Below are positions 1 through 9,247 of a stretch of DNA of 64,000 nt, piece after piece. Numbering within the stretch: position 1 is the first letter of the stretch; each line of letters starts with the position of its first letter. The stretch is from contig JANQAE010000003.1 of NCBI GenBank assembly GCA_024707225.1, forward strand, positions 496,001 to 560,000. The letters run 5' to 3'. The DNA comes from Dokdonella sp. Lineage in GTDB: Bacteria; Pseudomonadota; Gammaproteobacteria; Xanthomonadales; Rhodanobacteraceae. The translations under genes were made by a program, and so were the position numbers. The notes under the pieces were generated by a model. That model worked only from the letters and a program-made list of their open reading frames with translations. It ran no database searches and was not told the origin of the DNA.

Positions 1-81
1 TCGGTGTTCGCGCAGGAACTGAAGACGCCCGAGCCGGTGTCGCCGAAGCGGCTCGCCAAGGCCGTCGCGGCCCTGCCGTGA
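1..81 (+). CDS. C-terminal end of an unidentified protein (5' truncated by window edge)
   Basis: The window opens inside a reading frame that ends at a TGA at 79-81. The last residues read ...KTPEPVSPKRLAKAVAALP. The fragment (26 codons) is too short to place in a family. It is convergent with the next gene, leaving 46 bases between them. The frame has the strong third-position G/C bias of the neighbouring genes, which supports it being coding. Confidence 0.55.
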   Translation, partial: SVFAQELKTPEPVSPKRLAKAVAALP

Positions 82-127
82 CGCGGCGGCCGCTCACGGC
101 GGCCGTCGCGGCGGCGCCGCCGGACCG

Positions 128-601
128 TCAGCGGATGCGCCGCACGCGCAGGCGGCAGTCGCAGCCTTCGACTTCCATGAGCCAGCTGCCGAACATCATC
201 GGCTGGATCTTCACGGACGGCGACGACAGCGAGATCTCGTTCAGACCGGTCTGGACCTGCTGCCATTCCTGGCCGTTCTCGAGCTTGAAGACGGTATTGC
301 CGCGCCAGCCCGTGAACTCGCCGTCGATGCGGCTGCTGACGGTCTCGCGCTGGCCGCCCTCGGGATAGAAGTAGCGCGACGCGGACGGCTTGCCGACGAC
401 GGTCTCGGGAATGCTGGTGCCCTGCCGGTTCAGCCAGTCATTGAGGAACTTCAGCTCCTGCGGCGACAGCTTGTCGAGACCGGCGGCGGTGAAGTCGCCT
501 TGCGACATGCGCTCTTCCAATGAGGAAAATCCCGATTGGGCGGCGACGGAAGTGGCCAGGGAAGCAACGAACAGACACAGAGCTAGGCGAGATGAGCGCA
601 T
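128..601 (-). CDS. Secreted protein of unknown function
   Basis: A 157-residue protein. The start at 601 is chosen because it puts a clear Sec signal peptide (MRSSRLALCLFVASLATSVAA, cleavage before Gln) at the very N-terminus; the open frame continues upstream to 685 but adds no signal-like sequence. The mature part begins with a short helical segment carrying LSPQELKFLNDWL, a kind of motif I associate with exported proteins of Xanthomonas relatives (from memory). A beta-rich region with several Trp residues follows, and the end has a Cys pair (CDC) in a basic tail. No catalytic motif is visible. Probably periplasmic or extracellular; function unknown. Confidence 0.75.
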   Translation of the reverse strand: MRSSRLALCLFVASLATSVAAQSGFSSLEERMSQGDFTAAGLDKLSPQELKFLNDWLNRQGTSIPETVVGKPSASRYFYPEGGQRETVSSRIDGEFTGWRGNTVFKLENGQEWQQVQTGLNEISLSSPSVKIQPMMFGSWLMEVEGCDCRLRVRRIR

Positions 602-860
602 GGTTTCGGTCGACGGACGAGGCCGGAATGATGAATAGCGGCAGGGGTCACGCTCTAATGCGAACTTAACAGATGCAGCAAGCAAAACAAGGCGTTATAC
701 TGGGCTTCAGCGAGTGTAGCATGGCCCGTGTCGGGCTCGCTCGATTACATGCGCACGGCGCCGGGGGAAAGCCTCTTTTTTGCCGGACGATTGCAGCGCG
801 ACGCGTACTGCCGCAGCCACTCGTGTTTTCCACTCACGCCCCACCAGAGATCCCGCTCTC

Positions 861-1817
861 ATGCGTTCACCGAAGTCAGCCGCACTCCTCGCCCTTCTGG
901 CCGCAGGCCTTCTGTCCCAAAGCGCCGATGCGCAGACCTCGCTGATCGTCAACGATGCTTCGCCGCTCGCGATCGTCGCGCCCGGCATGAGCTATGCCGT
1001 GTCGGGCAGCTCGATCAATCTGCGCGTGCCGACCAACGGCTTCCTGTTCTGCGCGAACCCGCTCCCGCCGAGCCAGAGCCCGCAGTTTTCGGCGATCAGC
1101 CTGACGCCGACACACGGCAACTGGGCGATGCCGGTCGCCAACGACATCTACACGTTCACGTATGGCGCCGGCGGCAATCTGGTGCGCATCAACAACACCC
1201 CGTTCTCCGGCGTGTCGGCCTCGTCGCTGGTCTGCCATACCGCCAACGCACAGGGCTGGCCGATCTCCCCGTTCGAGAACGGCCTGTTCTTCGACACGTT
1301 CGAGCAGCTGCTGCCGGCCAATCCGTACGGCGCGAACGAGAACGTCGCCGCCGCGGTCACCGGCCTGCGCGACAACGGCAGCGACGGCGACCGCATGCTG
1401 ACGCAGATCGATCCGAACAACGGCGTGCCGGTCTACATGTACATGTTCCGTCTGCACGCCTCCACCAGCGTCAAGAGCAACGTGCACGTCATGGTCAAGG
1501 ATGCCTACGACGCGAGCCGGCTCAGCGCGACCGCCTGGCATTGCGCGCTCAACCAGCGCCCGACCGGCACGATCAACCTGCGTCAGCTGTGCAACGGCTC
1601 GGCGGCGACCCAGATCTCGGGCACGATCGAGCGCTCGTACTACATCAACAATTCGAGTGACGAGCGCTACGTCATCGTGCACCGCGTCCTGCAGGGCTCC
1701 GGCACGCTCGATCCGGCCAAGCCGCTGGCGGGTGCCGCCGTATTCGTCGATCCCAGCATTCCGAAGGCCGACCGCTACGTCGGCGACAACGTCGTCTTCA
1801 GCCTGCCGCCCCAGTAA
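861..1817 (+). CDS. Secreted protein of unknown function
   Basis: A 318-residue product. The ATG at 861 starts a signal peptide (MRSPKSAALLALLAAGLLSQ, cleavage near SADAQ); upstream in-frame starts add only unstructured sequence. The mature protein is Asn/Ser/Thr rich, predicted mostly beta, with four Cys in separate segments (FCANP, VCHTAN, HCALNQ, LCNGS) that could form two disulfides, suiting an exported protein. No family motif is recognised. It is a monocistronic unit: a strong terminator follows 36 bases after the stop, before relA. The divergent gene upstream is also secreted, but no functional link is evident. Confidence 0.75.
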   Translation: MRSPKSAALLALLAAGLLSQSADAQTSLIVNDASPLAIVAPGMSYAVSGSSINLRVPTNGFLFCANPLPPSQSPQFSAISLTPTHGNWAMPVANDIYTFTYGAGGNLVRINNTPFSGVSASSLVCHTANAQGWPISPFENGLFFDTFEQLLPANPYGANENVAAAVTGLRDNGSDGDRMLTQIDPNNGVPVYMYMFRLHASTSVKSNVHVMVKDAYDASRLSATAWHCALNQRPTGTINLRQLCNGSAATQISGTIERSYYINNSSDERYVIVHRVLQGSGTLDPAKPLAGAAVFVDPSIPKADRYVGDNVVFSLPPQ

Positions 1818-1853
1818 GCGGCGCGCCACCCGCCTCCAGGTCTCGCTTCGAAG

Positions 1854-1879
1854 AAGAGCGCCCTCGAGGGCGCTCTTTT
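1854..1879 (+). terminator. Rho-independent terminator
   Basis: A perfect 24-base palindrome, AAGAGCGCCC-TCGA-GGGCGCTCTT (1854-1877), runs into a short T tract (TTTT at 1876-1879). It sits just after the secreted-protein gene and just before relA, so it should end the upstream transcript. Being symmetrical, it could also fold on the other strand. Confidence 0.85.
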
Positions 1880-1899
1880 CGTTTCGACGTCATCGCACC

Positions 1900-4033
1900 G
1901 TGAAAACCGACTTCGATCCCGCGCTGCCGATGGCCGCTTCGCTGACCGGTGAGGCCGCGCGCGCGGCTCGGCTGCTCGACGCCGCGCTCGCAGCGGACCC
2001 CGCCGCGAGCGCGCGCTGGCGGCTCGGCGCCGGCGCCGAACTGGCCGCCACGCTGTCGCGGCTCGAACAGCTCGAGGTCGGACCCGACGCGGTCGCCGCG
2101 TGCATCCTGCATGCGGCGGCTCAGGCCGGCATCGCGCTCGGAGACGAGCTCGTCTCGTTCCCGGCGACGGTGCGCGAGCTGCTGGAGGGCCAGCAGGCGG
2201 CCGAGAAGATCTGGATCCTGCACGCGGGCACGGCGCGTTCGAGCGCCGAAGGCCTGCGCCGCCTGCTGCTGGCGATCATCCGCGATCTACGCGTGGTCTT
2301 CATCCTGCTGGCGCGCCAGGCCGCGCGCCTGCAGCAGGCGGCCGACTGGCCCGGCCCGCAGCGCGACGCGCTCGCGCAGCTGACGTTCGACATCCATGCG
2401 CCGCTGGCCAACCGCCTCGGCATCTGGCAGCTGAAGTGGGAGCTGGAGGATCTGGCGTTCCGCTACCTGCAGCCCGACACCTACAAGCGCATCGCGCGGC
2501 TGCTCGACGAGCGGCGCGGCGATCGCGAAAGCTGGATCGAGCAGGCGCGCCGGCAGCTCGAGGCCTCGCTCGCGCAGGCCGGCATCCGCGCCCAGATCTC
2601 CGGACGCCCGAAACACATCTATTCGATCTGGCGCAAGATGCAGCGCAAGGGGCTGGCGTTCTCGGAGCTGTACGACGTGCGCGCGCTGCGCGTACTGGTC
2701 GCCGACGTGCCGACCTGCTACCTCGCGCTCGGCAGCGTCCACGCGCTGTGGCCGTTCATTCCGGGCGAGTTCGACGACTACATCGCCAATCCGAAGGGCA
2801 ACCATTACCAGTCGCTGCATACCGCAGTGATCGGTCCCGGCGGACGGCCGCTCGAGGTGCAGATCCGCACGCACGACATGCACGCCCAGGCCGAGCTCGG
2901 CGTGGCCGCGCACTGGCGTTACAAGGAAGGCGGCGGCGGCGACGCCGGCTTCGAACGCAAGATCGCCTGGATGCGCCAGCTGCTCGAGAGTCGCGACGAG
3001 CACGACGACGACGCGGCGCTGATGGCGGGCTTCCGCACCGACATCATGGACGACCGGGTCTACCTGCTGACGCCCAAGGGCGAGGTGAAGGATCTGCCGC
3101 GCGGCGCGACGGTGCTGGACTTCGCGTACCACGTGCACACCGACGTCGGGCACCGCTGCCGCGGCGCCAAGGTCAACGGCCGCATCGTGCCGCTGAACCA
3201 CCAGCCCGAGACCGGCGACCGCATCGAGATCCTGACCGGCAAGACCGCCGAGCCACGACGCGACTGGCTGTCGGCGCATCACCGATTCCTGTCCACGCAT
3301 CGCGCGCGCGAGAAGGTACGCGCCTGGTTCAAGCGCATCGATCTCGCGCAGAACGTCGCGGCGGGGCGCGCGCTGCTGGACCGCGAACTCAAGCGCGTCG
3401 GCCTCTCGCATGCGCAGCTCGACACGATCCCGGCGCTGTTCAAGCTCAAGTCGGCGGAGGACCTGTACGAGGCCCTGGCGCTCGGCGACGTCACGCCCGG
3501 CCAGGTCACGCGCGTGCTGCACGAGCGGGCGGCGCCGCCGGCGGCCCCGACGCCGGCACCGGCCCCGGCGCTCAAGGCGCCGCCGCGCGGCCATCTCGTC
3601 GTCGAGGGCGTCGGCAATCTGCTGACCGTGCTCCGCGCGCTGCTGCCAGCCGCTGCCGGGCGATCCGATCGCCGGCTTCATCACGCGCGGACGCGGCGTC
3701 AGCGTGCACCGCAGCGGCTGTCCGCAGCTGGCGCGTCTGCGCGCGCGCGACGCCTCGCGTCTGATCGAGGTGGAATGGGGATCGGCTGCGCAGTCCTACG
3801 AGGTCGACGTGCTGCTGCGCGGCTACGACCGCAAGGGACTGCTCAAGGACGTGACCGCCGCGATCGCGGCCCTGCACGTCCATCTGATCGGCGTGCACTC
3901 GCGCATCGACGAGGCGCGCGGCATCGCCGAGATGAATCTGGGCCTGCGCGTGGCGGATTTCGGCCAGCTCAGCGACGTGCTCGACCGGCTGCTCGCCCTG
4001 CCCAACGTGATCGAGGCGCGCCGCATCGTCTGA
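1900..4033 (+). CDS. relA: RelA: (p)ppGpp synthetase I, interrupted by a frameshift
   Basis: Ribosome-linked GTP/ATP pyrophosphokinase of the stringent response. Visible in order: an N-terminal pseudo-hydrolase region lacking the HD metal motif; the synthetase domain with EFDD at residues 290-293 (the EXDD signature of monofunctional RelA, not the RXKD of SpoT/Rel) and NHYQSLHT; a TGS domain (YLLTPKGEVKDLP...VNGRIVPLNH); and a C-terminal Cys-containing region plus ACT domain. GTG at 1900 is the first usable in-frame start after the terminator. One extra C at about 3633 (GTGCTCCGCGCG for expected GTGCTCGCGCG) breaks the frame near residue 578. Reading resumes one base on as ARCCQPLPGDPIAGF and runs to the TGA at 4033. 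Without the extra base the protein would be about 710 residues, normal for RelA. Confidence 0.88.
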
Positions 4034-4114
4034 GCGGCGGCCCCCTGTTATGCTTCGCGGACAAGACGGGGTGCCCGGGGGCGCCCGACTACCGCCCGCG
4101 GACATGATGCCCAC

Positions 4115-6653
4115 GTGATCGAGATACCCGGCTACCGCCTGTTGCGCCAGCTCGGCCGTGGTGGCATGGCGACGGTCTATCTGGCGATCCAGGAATCGGT
4201 CGACCGCGAAGTGGCGCTGAAGGTCATGTCGCCGGCGCTGCTGATCGATCCGAATTTCGGCGAGCGGTTTCTGCGCGAGGCCAAGATCGCCGCGCGCCTG
4301 CATCACCGGCACGTCGTCGGCGTCCACGACGTCGGTCGCGCCGGCGACTACCACTACATCGCGATGGAGTACCTGGCCGGCGGGCCGGTCCTGCTCAAGG
4401 ACGGCCGTCCGCGCCCGGTGTCGTTCTCGCTGCGCATCATCCGCGAGATCGCCGGCGCGCTCGCCTATGCGCACGAGAAGGGCTTCGTCCACCGCGACGT
4501 GAAGCCCGACAACATCCTGCTGCGCGACGACGACTCGAGCGTGCTGACCGACTTCGGCATCGCCCGCGCCAGCGACGCGGTCACGCGGATGACCAAGACC
4601 GGCGCGGTCGTCGGCACGCCGCACTACATGAGTCCGGAACAGGCGCGCGGCCGCCAGATCGACGGACGCTCCGATCTCTACGCGCTCGGCATCGTCCTGC
4701 ACGAGATGCTGCTCGGCCGCGTGCCGTATCACGCCGACGACTCGCTCGCGGTCGGCATCATGCACATCACGCAGCCGGTTCCGGAGCTGCCCGAGCCGCT
4801 GGTACCGCTGCAGCCGCTGATCGACGGTCTGCTCGCGAAGGAACCCGAGCAGCGCTTCCAGAGCGGCCGCGAGGCCGCCGCCGCGATCGCCCAGATCGAG
4901 CAGCGCGCCGCCAGCGGCGAATGGCCCGAGCTGCCCGACGCCAGACCGCGCGCCTCGCGGCGCCAGGCGCGGCGATCCGATACGCGCGTCTCGCCGCTGC
5001 CGGCCACCGCCGGCGGCGCGGCCGCCACGCCGGTCGAGGCGAGCGATCGGCAGCGCGCCGAGCCGAGCATGGGCCGCTTCGACGACATCGTCGCCATGGC
5101 CAACGGTCCGGGCCGTTCGTCGCGCAGCGGCACGCCACCGCCGCGCAGACCCGCGCCGGGCCGCCGCGCGATCACGCTCGGCGTCCTCGTCGCGCTGGCC
5201 GCGGCCGGTGCCGCCGGTGCCTGGCACTACCAGGACCGGCTGCGCACGCTGCTGCCCGACACCGAACTCAACGACACGCTGGCGCGCGCGCAGCAGGCGC
5301 TCGCGGCCGGCCGCCTGAGCGGCAGCTCCGACAGCGCGCGCGAGCTGTTCGAAGGCGCACGCGCGCGCGAGCCCGACAACGACATCGCGCGCAACGGCCT
5401 GCGCGAGGTCGGCGCACGCCTGCTCGACCGTGCGCGCGACGCGCTCGGACGCGGTGACCTCGGCGTCGCGCGCGAGTCGATCTCGGCCGCGCGCGAGCTG
5501 CTCGGCGGCGGCAGTGCGATCGAGGAGCTGGAACGCCGGCTGGTCCAGATCGAGTCGCGCGGCACCGAGGTCGAGGTCCTGCTCGGCCAAGCGCAGGCCG
5601 CGCTCGATGCCGGCCACATCGTCGGGCCCGACGGCGCGAGTGCGCTGTACCGGCGCATCCTCGCCGCCGATGCCGGCAATGCGCTGGCGACGGCCGGCCT
5701 GCGCAGATCGGCCGACGCGCTCGCGGCGGCGGCACGCAGCGCGCTGGCCGGGCGTGATCTTTCCACGGCGGCGCAGCGGATGAGCGAGCTCGGCGAGATC
5801 GCATCCGACCACGCGGGACTGCCGGAGCTCCAGGCGCAGCTGACGCAGGCGCGCGAGGCGGCCCAGGCCGAGATCGGGCGCAGCGTGCAGCGCGCGCAGG
5901 CGCAGCTGCGGGCCGGCCGCATCGTCGGCGATCCCGACAGCGCGGTCGCGCTGTTCGAGTCGGTGCTCGCGAGCCAGCCCGACAACGCACAGGCCCGCGA
6001 CGGTCTGCGCCGCTCGGCTGTGACCCTGCTCGCCCAGGCGCAGGCCGCGATCGAGGACAGCAATGCCGAGCGCGCCGAGCGCCTGATCGCCGAAGCCGTG
6101 CGGATCGCGCCGGACCTGCCCGCGGCCGCCGGCGTGCGCAGCCAGCTGCGCGAGATGCGCGAGCGGCTGGCGATCGAGAGCTCGCAGGCGCCGCTGACGC
6201 CGGCCGCGACCGAACGCGTGCGGACGCTGATCGAAGAAGCCCAGGCCGCCGCGGCGCAGGGCCGACTGCTGGTGCCGCCCGGCGCCAGCGCCTACGACAA
6301 GTACCGCGCCGCGCTGGCGATCGACCGCGACAACGCCGACGCGCAGCGCGGGCTGTCGGTGCTGCCGGTGCGCGCGCGAGCTGTTCGCCGAACATCTGAA
6401 GGTCGGCCAGCTGCTGCAGGCGCTCGACGAATGGGAAGCGCTGCGTCAGCTCGCGCCGGCCGATCCGGCGATCGGGCCACTGCAGGGGCAGCTCGTCAAT
6501 GCATTCATCGACGAGGCCACCGCGCGCATCACCGAAGGCCGGCGCGCCGATGCGACACGCGCGCTCGATTCGGTGCGCAAGCTCAGTCCGGCCGACCCGC
6601 GCGTCGGCCAGCTCGAGGCGCGCCTGCGCAGCGTGCCCGAAGGCGGCAGCTGA
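4115..6653 (+). CDS. Membrane Ser/Thr protein kinase with repeated C-terminal region, frameshifted near the 3' end
   Basis: Hanks-type kinase: glycine loop GRGGMATVYL (14-23), Lys36 in VALKVM, catalytic loop HRDVKPDN (126-133), DFG (146-148). A Pro/Arg-rich linker leads to one membrane helix at about 350-370, then an extracytoplasmic part built of four TPR-like repeats of about 100-115 residues (starting near 389, 489, 592 and 706), each with an AQxALxAGRLxG helix and an LF..xLxxxPDNxxAxxGL helix. The start is a GTG at 4115. At about 6370-6379 the frame breaks in a GC dinucleotide run (GTGCGCGCGCGAG); one more GC would restore VRARELFAEHL, continuing to the TGA at 6651-6653. Domain order resembles PknB/Stk kinases. 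The ligand of the repeats is unknown. Confidence 0.85.
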
Positions 6654-6666
6654 GCGGCGCGCCGCG

Positions 6667-7494
6667 ATGTGCCTGCTGCTGATCGCGATCGACCATGCAC
6701 CGGGGCATCGGCTCGTCCTGCTCGGCAACCGCGACGAATTCCGCGCGCGGCCGTCGGCGGCCGCCGCGCCCTGGCCGGACGCACCACGGATCCTCGGCGG
6801 CCGCGACCTCGTCGCCGGCGGCTCGTGGCTGGCGATCGACGGCGACGGACGCTACGCCGCCGTCACCAATCTGCGCAACGGCCTGCCCGCGACGGCACCG
6901 CGCTCGCGCGGCCAGCTGGTCGCCGGCTTTCTGCGCGGCACGCAGTCGCCGGCGGCCCATCTCGCCGCGGTGCGCGCGGAGATGGATGCGTACGGACCGT
7001 TCAATCTGATCGTCGGCGACGCGCACGGCGCCTGGCTGCTGTCGAGCGGATCGACGCAAATCCATCATCTCGAACGCGGCATCCACGTCGTCAGCAACGG
7101 ACCGTACGGCACGCGCTGGCCGAAGACCGATCGGCTCGGCCGCGCGTTCGCCGAGCGTGCCGGCGACCCGGGCGCGCACGGCGATCGCTGGCTGACCCTG
7201 CTCGCCGACGACGCCCAGCCCGACGACGCCGAGCTGCCCGATACCGGCGTCGGTCTGACGCTCGAACGGCAGCTCGCGCCGATCCTGGTGCGCGGCGAGC
7301 GCTACGGTACGCGGGCCAGCACGCTGGCGACGATCGACGCCGCCGGGCGTGCGGCGCTGAGCGAGCAGGTCTGGTCGTTCGAAGGGGCATCCGCGCCGCG
7401 TCATTGGCGCTACGCCGATGAGGGCTACTGGAAGATGATCGGCGCCGAGGCTGCCGACGAAGCATGGCGTCGCGCGACGCTTCGCGACGATTAG
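6667..7494 (+). CDS. NRDE-family (TANGO2-like) protein
   Basis: A 275-residue protein starting MCLLLIAID with the Cys2 typical of the NRDE family, followed by the eponymous GNRDEFRARP motif at about residues 21-30, then WLAIDGDGRYAAVTNLRN and FNLIVGD. The N-terminal Cys suggests an Ntn-hydrolase-like fold once Met is removed, as argued for TANGO2 relatives; the reaction is not established. No signal peptide, so cytoplasmic. It starts 13 bases after the kinase stop and may be cotranscribed with it. Length is usual for the family. Confidence 0.88.
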   Translation: MCLLLIAIDHAPGHRLVLLGNRDEFRARPSAAAAPWPDAPRILGGRDLVAGGSWLAIDGDGRYAAVTNLRNGLPATAPRSRGQLVAGFLRGTQSPAAHLAAVRAEMDAYGPFNLIVGDAHGAWLLSSGSTQIHHLERGIHVVSNGPYGTRWPKTDRLGRAFAERAGDPGAHGDRWLTLLADDAQPDDAELPDTGVGLTLERQLAPILVRGERYGTRASTLATIDAAGRAALSEQVWSFEGASAPRHWRYADEGYWKMIGAEAADEAWRRATLRDD

Positions 7495-7535
7495 ATCGCG
7501 ATCCGGGCCGGGTGCCAGCCCGGCGCCGGCCGATG

Positions 7536-7561
7536 CCGCCGCTCCGTCCTCGGAGCGGCGG
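7536..7561. terminator. Candidate bidirectional terminator hairpin between convergent genes
   Basis: An 11-bp perfect stem CCGCCGCTCCG / CGGAGCGGCGG closes a TCCT loop in the 132-base gap between two convergent genes. There is no T tract on either side, so intrinsic termination is uncertain, but position and stability suit a transcript-end hairpin. Confidence 0.5.
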
Positions 7562-7626
7562 GCTTCAGGTTTCAGGAGATTGCAGACGCGCGCGCCGGCC
7601 AGCTGAGCGCCGGCCGGCGGCATCGG

Positions 7627-8454
7627 TCAGAAGCGCAGACGCAGATACGCCGACGGCCCGTGCAGCTTGATGTCCGCGATCGCATCGTAGCTGCCCTCGC
7701 TGCCGTCGAGCTTGATCCGCGACACGCTGTACTCGGCGCCGAGGCCGAGGTTCTGCCACGGGAACCACTCCACGCCGAGCGAGCCGTTGTAGATGTGACC
7801 TTCGAGCGAGCCGCCGTTCTTCTTGACGCCCGAGATGTCGATGTAGGTGCGCACGCTGTCCGAGAACGCGTGGCGCCAGCCGAGCTGAACCAGCGGCGCG
7901 ACCGCGTCGTCCTTGTAGCGCTCGGTCGCCGTGAAGGTCTGGCCGTCGAACGTGGCCTCGCCGCGCACGCGTGCGTCGATCCGGTACCAGGCCGCGCCGA
8001 GGCCGAAGCCGAACACGGTCTGGTCGCCGCCGAACCACCAGCGATAGGCCGCATTGCCGACGTCGAACTGGAGGCGCGTATCGAGCGCGGCATTGGCGTC
8101 GAAATCGGTGCCGCCGAAGCTGAAGGGTTCGACCAGGGTCAGCGAGCGGTCGCGGCTGAGTCCGTAGTAGTCGAACGAGAAGCCCTGCGAATCCATGATC
8201 AGGAAGTCGAGCCGTGCGCGGCCGACCGTGTCCTTGAAATCGCCGACGTCGAGCCGGCCGCTGTCCAGACCGCTCTGCTCCTCGCGCAGCGTCAGGTCGA
8301 AATCGGCGTCGGCGCGATAGCCGCCGAGCCAGATGCTGACGCGATCCAGCGCCTGGGACGGTGCCGCCACGGCAGGTGCGGCGATCGACGCCAGGCCTGC
8401 GGCGAGGCCGAGCACGGGGATCAAACGGGGAAACGGCATGCGGTAGGAAGCCAT
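7627..8454 (-). CDS. Outer-membrane beta-barrel protein of unknown function
   Basis: A 275-residue protein. ATG at 8454 is chosen for its GAGGG ribosome binding site 8 bases upstream and because it gives a signal peptide (MASYRMPFPRL...APAVAA). The mature part is a series of alternating amphipathic strands with many aromatic residues (FSFDYYGL, AAYRWWFGG, TYIDISGVKK, SAYLRLRF) and ends in Phe, the outer-membrane insertion signal read by BamA. It resembles the OmpA-like/opacity barrel class; no substrate can be inferred. It is divergent from the probably Fur-controlled unit at 8650, with about 195 bases between. Confidence 0.78.
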   Translation of the reverse strand: MASYRMPFPRLIPVLGLAAGLASIAAPAVAAPSQALDRVSIWLGGYRADADFDLTLREEQSGLDSGRLDVGDFKDTVGRARLDFLIMDSQGFSFDYYGLSRDRSLTLVEPFSFGGTDFDANAALDTRLQFDVGNAAYRWWFGGDQTVFGFGLGAAWYRIDARVRGEATFDGQTFTATERYKDDAVAPLVQLGWRHAFSDSVRTYIDISGVKKNGGSLEGHIYNGSLGVEWFPWQNLGLGAEYSVSRIKLDGSEGSYDAIADIKLHGPSAYLRLRF

Positions 8455-8577
8455 CGAAGTCGCCCTCGGGGTGAAAAAAACGGGCGAAACAATTAACACT
8501 TTCTCAATGAACCGTTGCCTCATCGCTCACGCTGGGCGGCGATCCAGCGGCCTGCGGCGCGGTGATATCGCCCCATT

Positions 8578-8596
8578 GATAACGCTAACAGTTCTC
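8578..8596 (+). promoter_or_regulatory. Candidate Fur box
   Basis: GATAACGCTAACAGTTCTC matches the 19-base Fur consensus GATAATGATAATCATTATC at 13 of 19 positions and lies in an unusually AT-rich stretch (about 8570-8612), 54 bases before the GTG at 8650. It precedes a small secreted protein and a TonB-dependent receptor, typical Fur targets. The call is from pattern and context only. Confidence 0.5.
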
Positions 8597-8649
8597 ATTA
8601 AAATTTACGTTCAGTTTCCGTTCGACCAGTACCGCTCGCTCTCAGGCTC

Positions 8650-9066
8650 GTGTCCATCCTTCTCTTCCGCCGCTGCCTGCGCCTCCTGCTGGCGCTGTCG
8701 CTCTCGCTGCTCGGCGGGCACGCGATCGCGTCGGCCGATGCGACGTCGCGCGGCAGCGCCGGCATCGGCGCGACCGAGATGGCGCATCACGGATTGCTCG
8801 GGCATCACGCGCGCTGCACCGACGCGCCACCCGCGCCGCAGGCCAGCGAAGACGACGCCCAGCCGTTCAAGCGGCGCCGCATCGGGATCGCGCCGACGCC
8901 CTGGCCGGTACCGGCCAGTGCCGACGACGCATCGCTGCAGACGCTGACCCTCACCGCCCCGGCCGCGACATCCACGCCGCCGCCGATCGACGACGCGATC
9001 GGCTCGAACGACGACCAGGCCCGCTTCCTGCGCGCCTGCCGCGGCCGAGCGCCTCCGGCCGCCTGA
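8650..9066 (+). CDS. Small secreted protein upstream of a TonB receptor
   Basis: A 138-residue product from a GTG start at 8650, with a signal peptide (SILLFRRCLRLLLALSLSLLG, cleavage near ASA). The mature part is low-complexity Ala/Pro/Asp-rich with a short His cluster (MAHHGLLGHHARC) and a Cys near each end; no domain is recognised. It lies between a candidate Fur box and the TonB-dependent receptor, which begins about 180 bases later on the same strand, so a metal-related accessory role is possible but unproven. The His/Cys content is only suggestive. Codon bias matches neighbouring genes. Confidence 0.55.
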   Translation: MSILLFRRCLRLLLALSLSLLGGHAIASADATSRGSAGIGATEMAHHGLLGHHARCTDAPPAPQASEDDAQPFKRRRIGIAPTPWPVPASADDASLQTLTLTAPAATSTPPPIDDAIGSNDDQARFLRACRGRAPPAA

Positions 9067-9247
9067 CCCCGCGTTGCGGGCCCTGCGGGCCCGTCCCCGT
9101 TTCCCGTCGTCCGATCCGACCCAGCCGTCGGCTTCGACCGTCGCGTCGCGTCCTCTCCCGATTCGCCTCCCGCCCGCGCTCGCACGCCGGGCGGCGCTGC
9201 GTTCACGTCCGTTTCGTCCTTTGCCTCTAGCCATGGAAAACCCTCCG

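Noticed and set aside
3625-3700. Programmed ribosomal frameshift in relA or the other broken genes
   Set aside because: No slippery heptamer or downstream stimulatory structure at the break sites; directions and family members are inconsistent with programmed shifting.
3572-5812. Long minus-strand open frame opposite relA and the kinase gene
   Set aside because: Shadow of real plus-strand genes; composition typical of antisense GC-rich frames.
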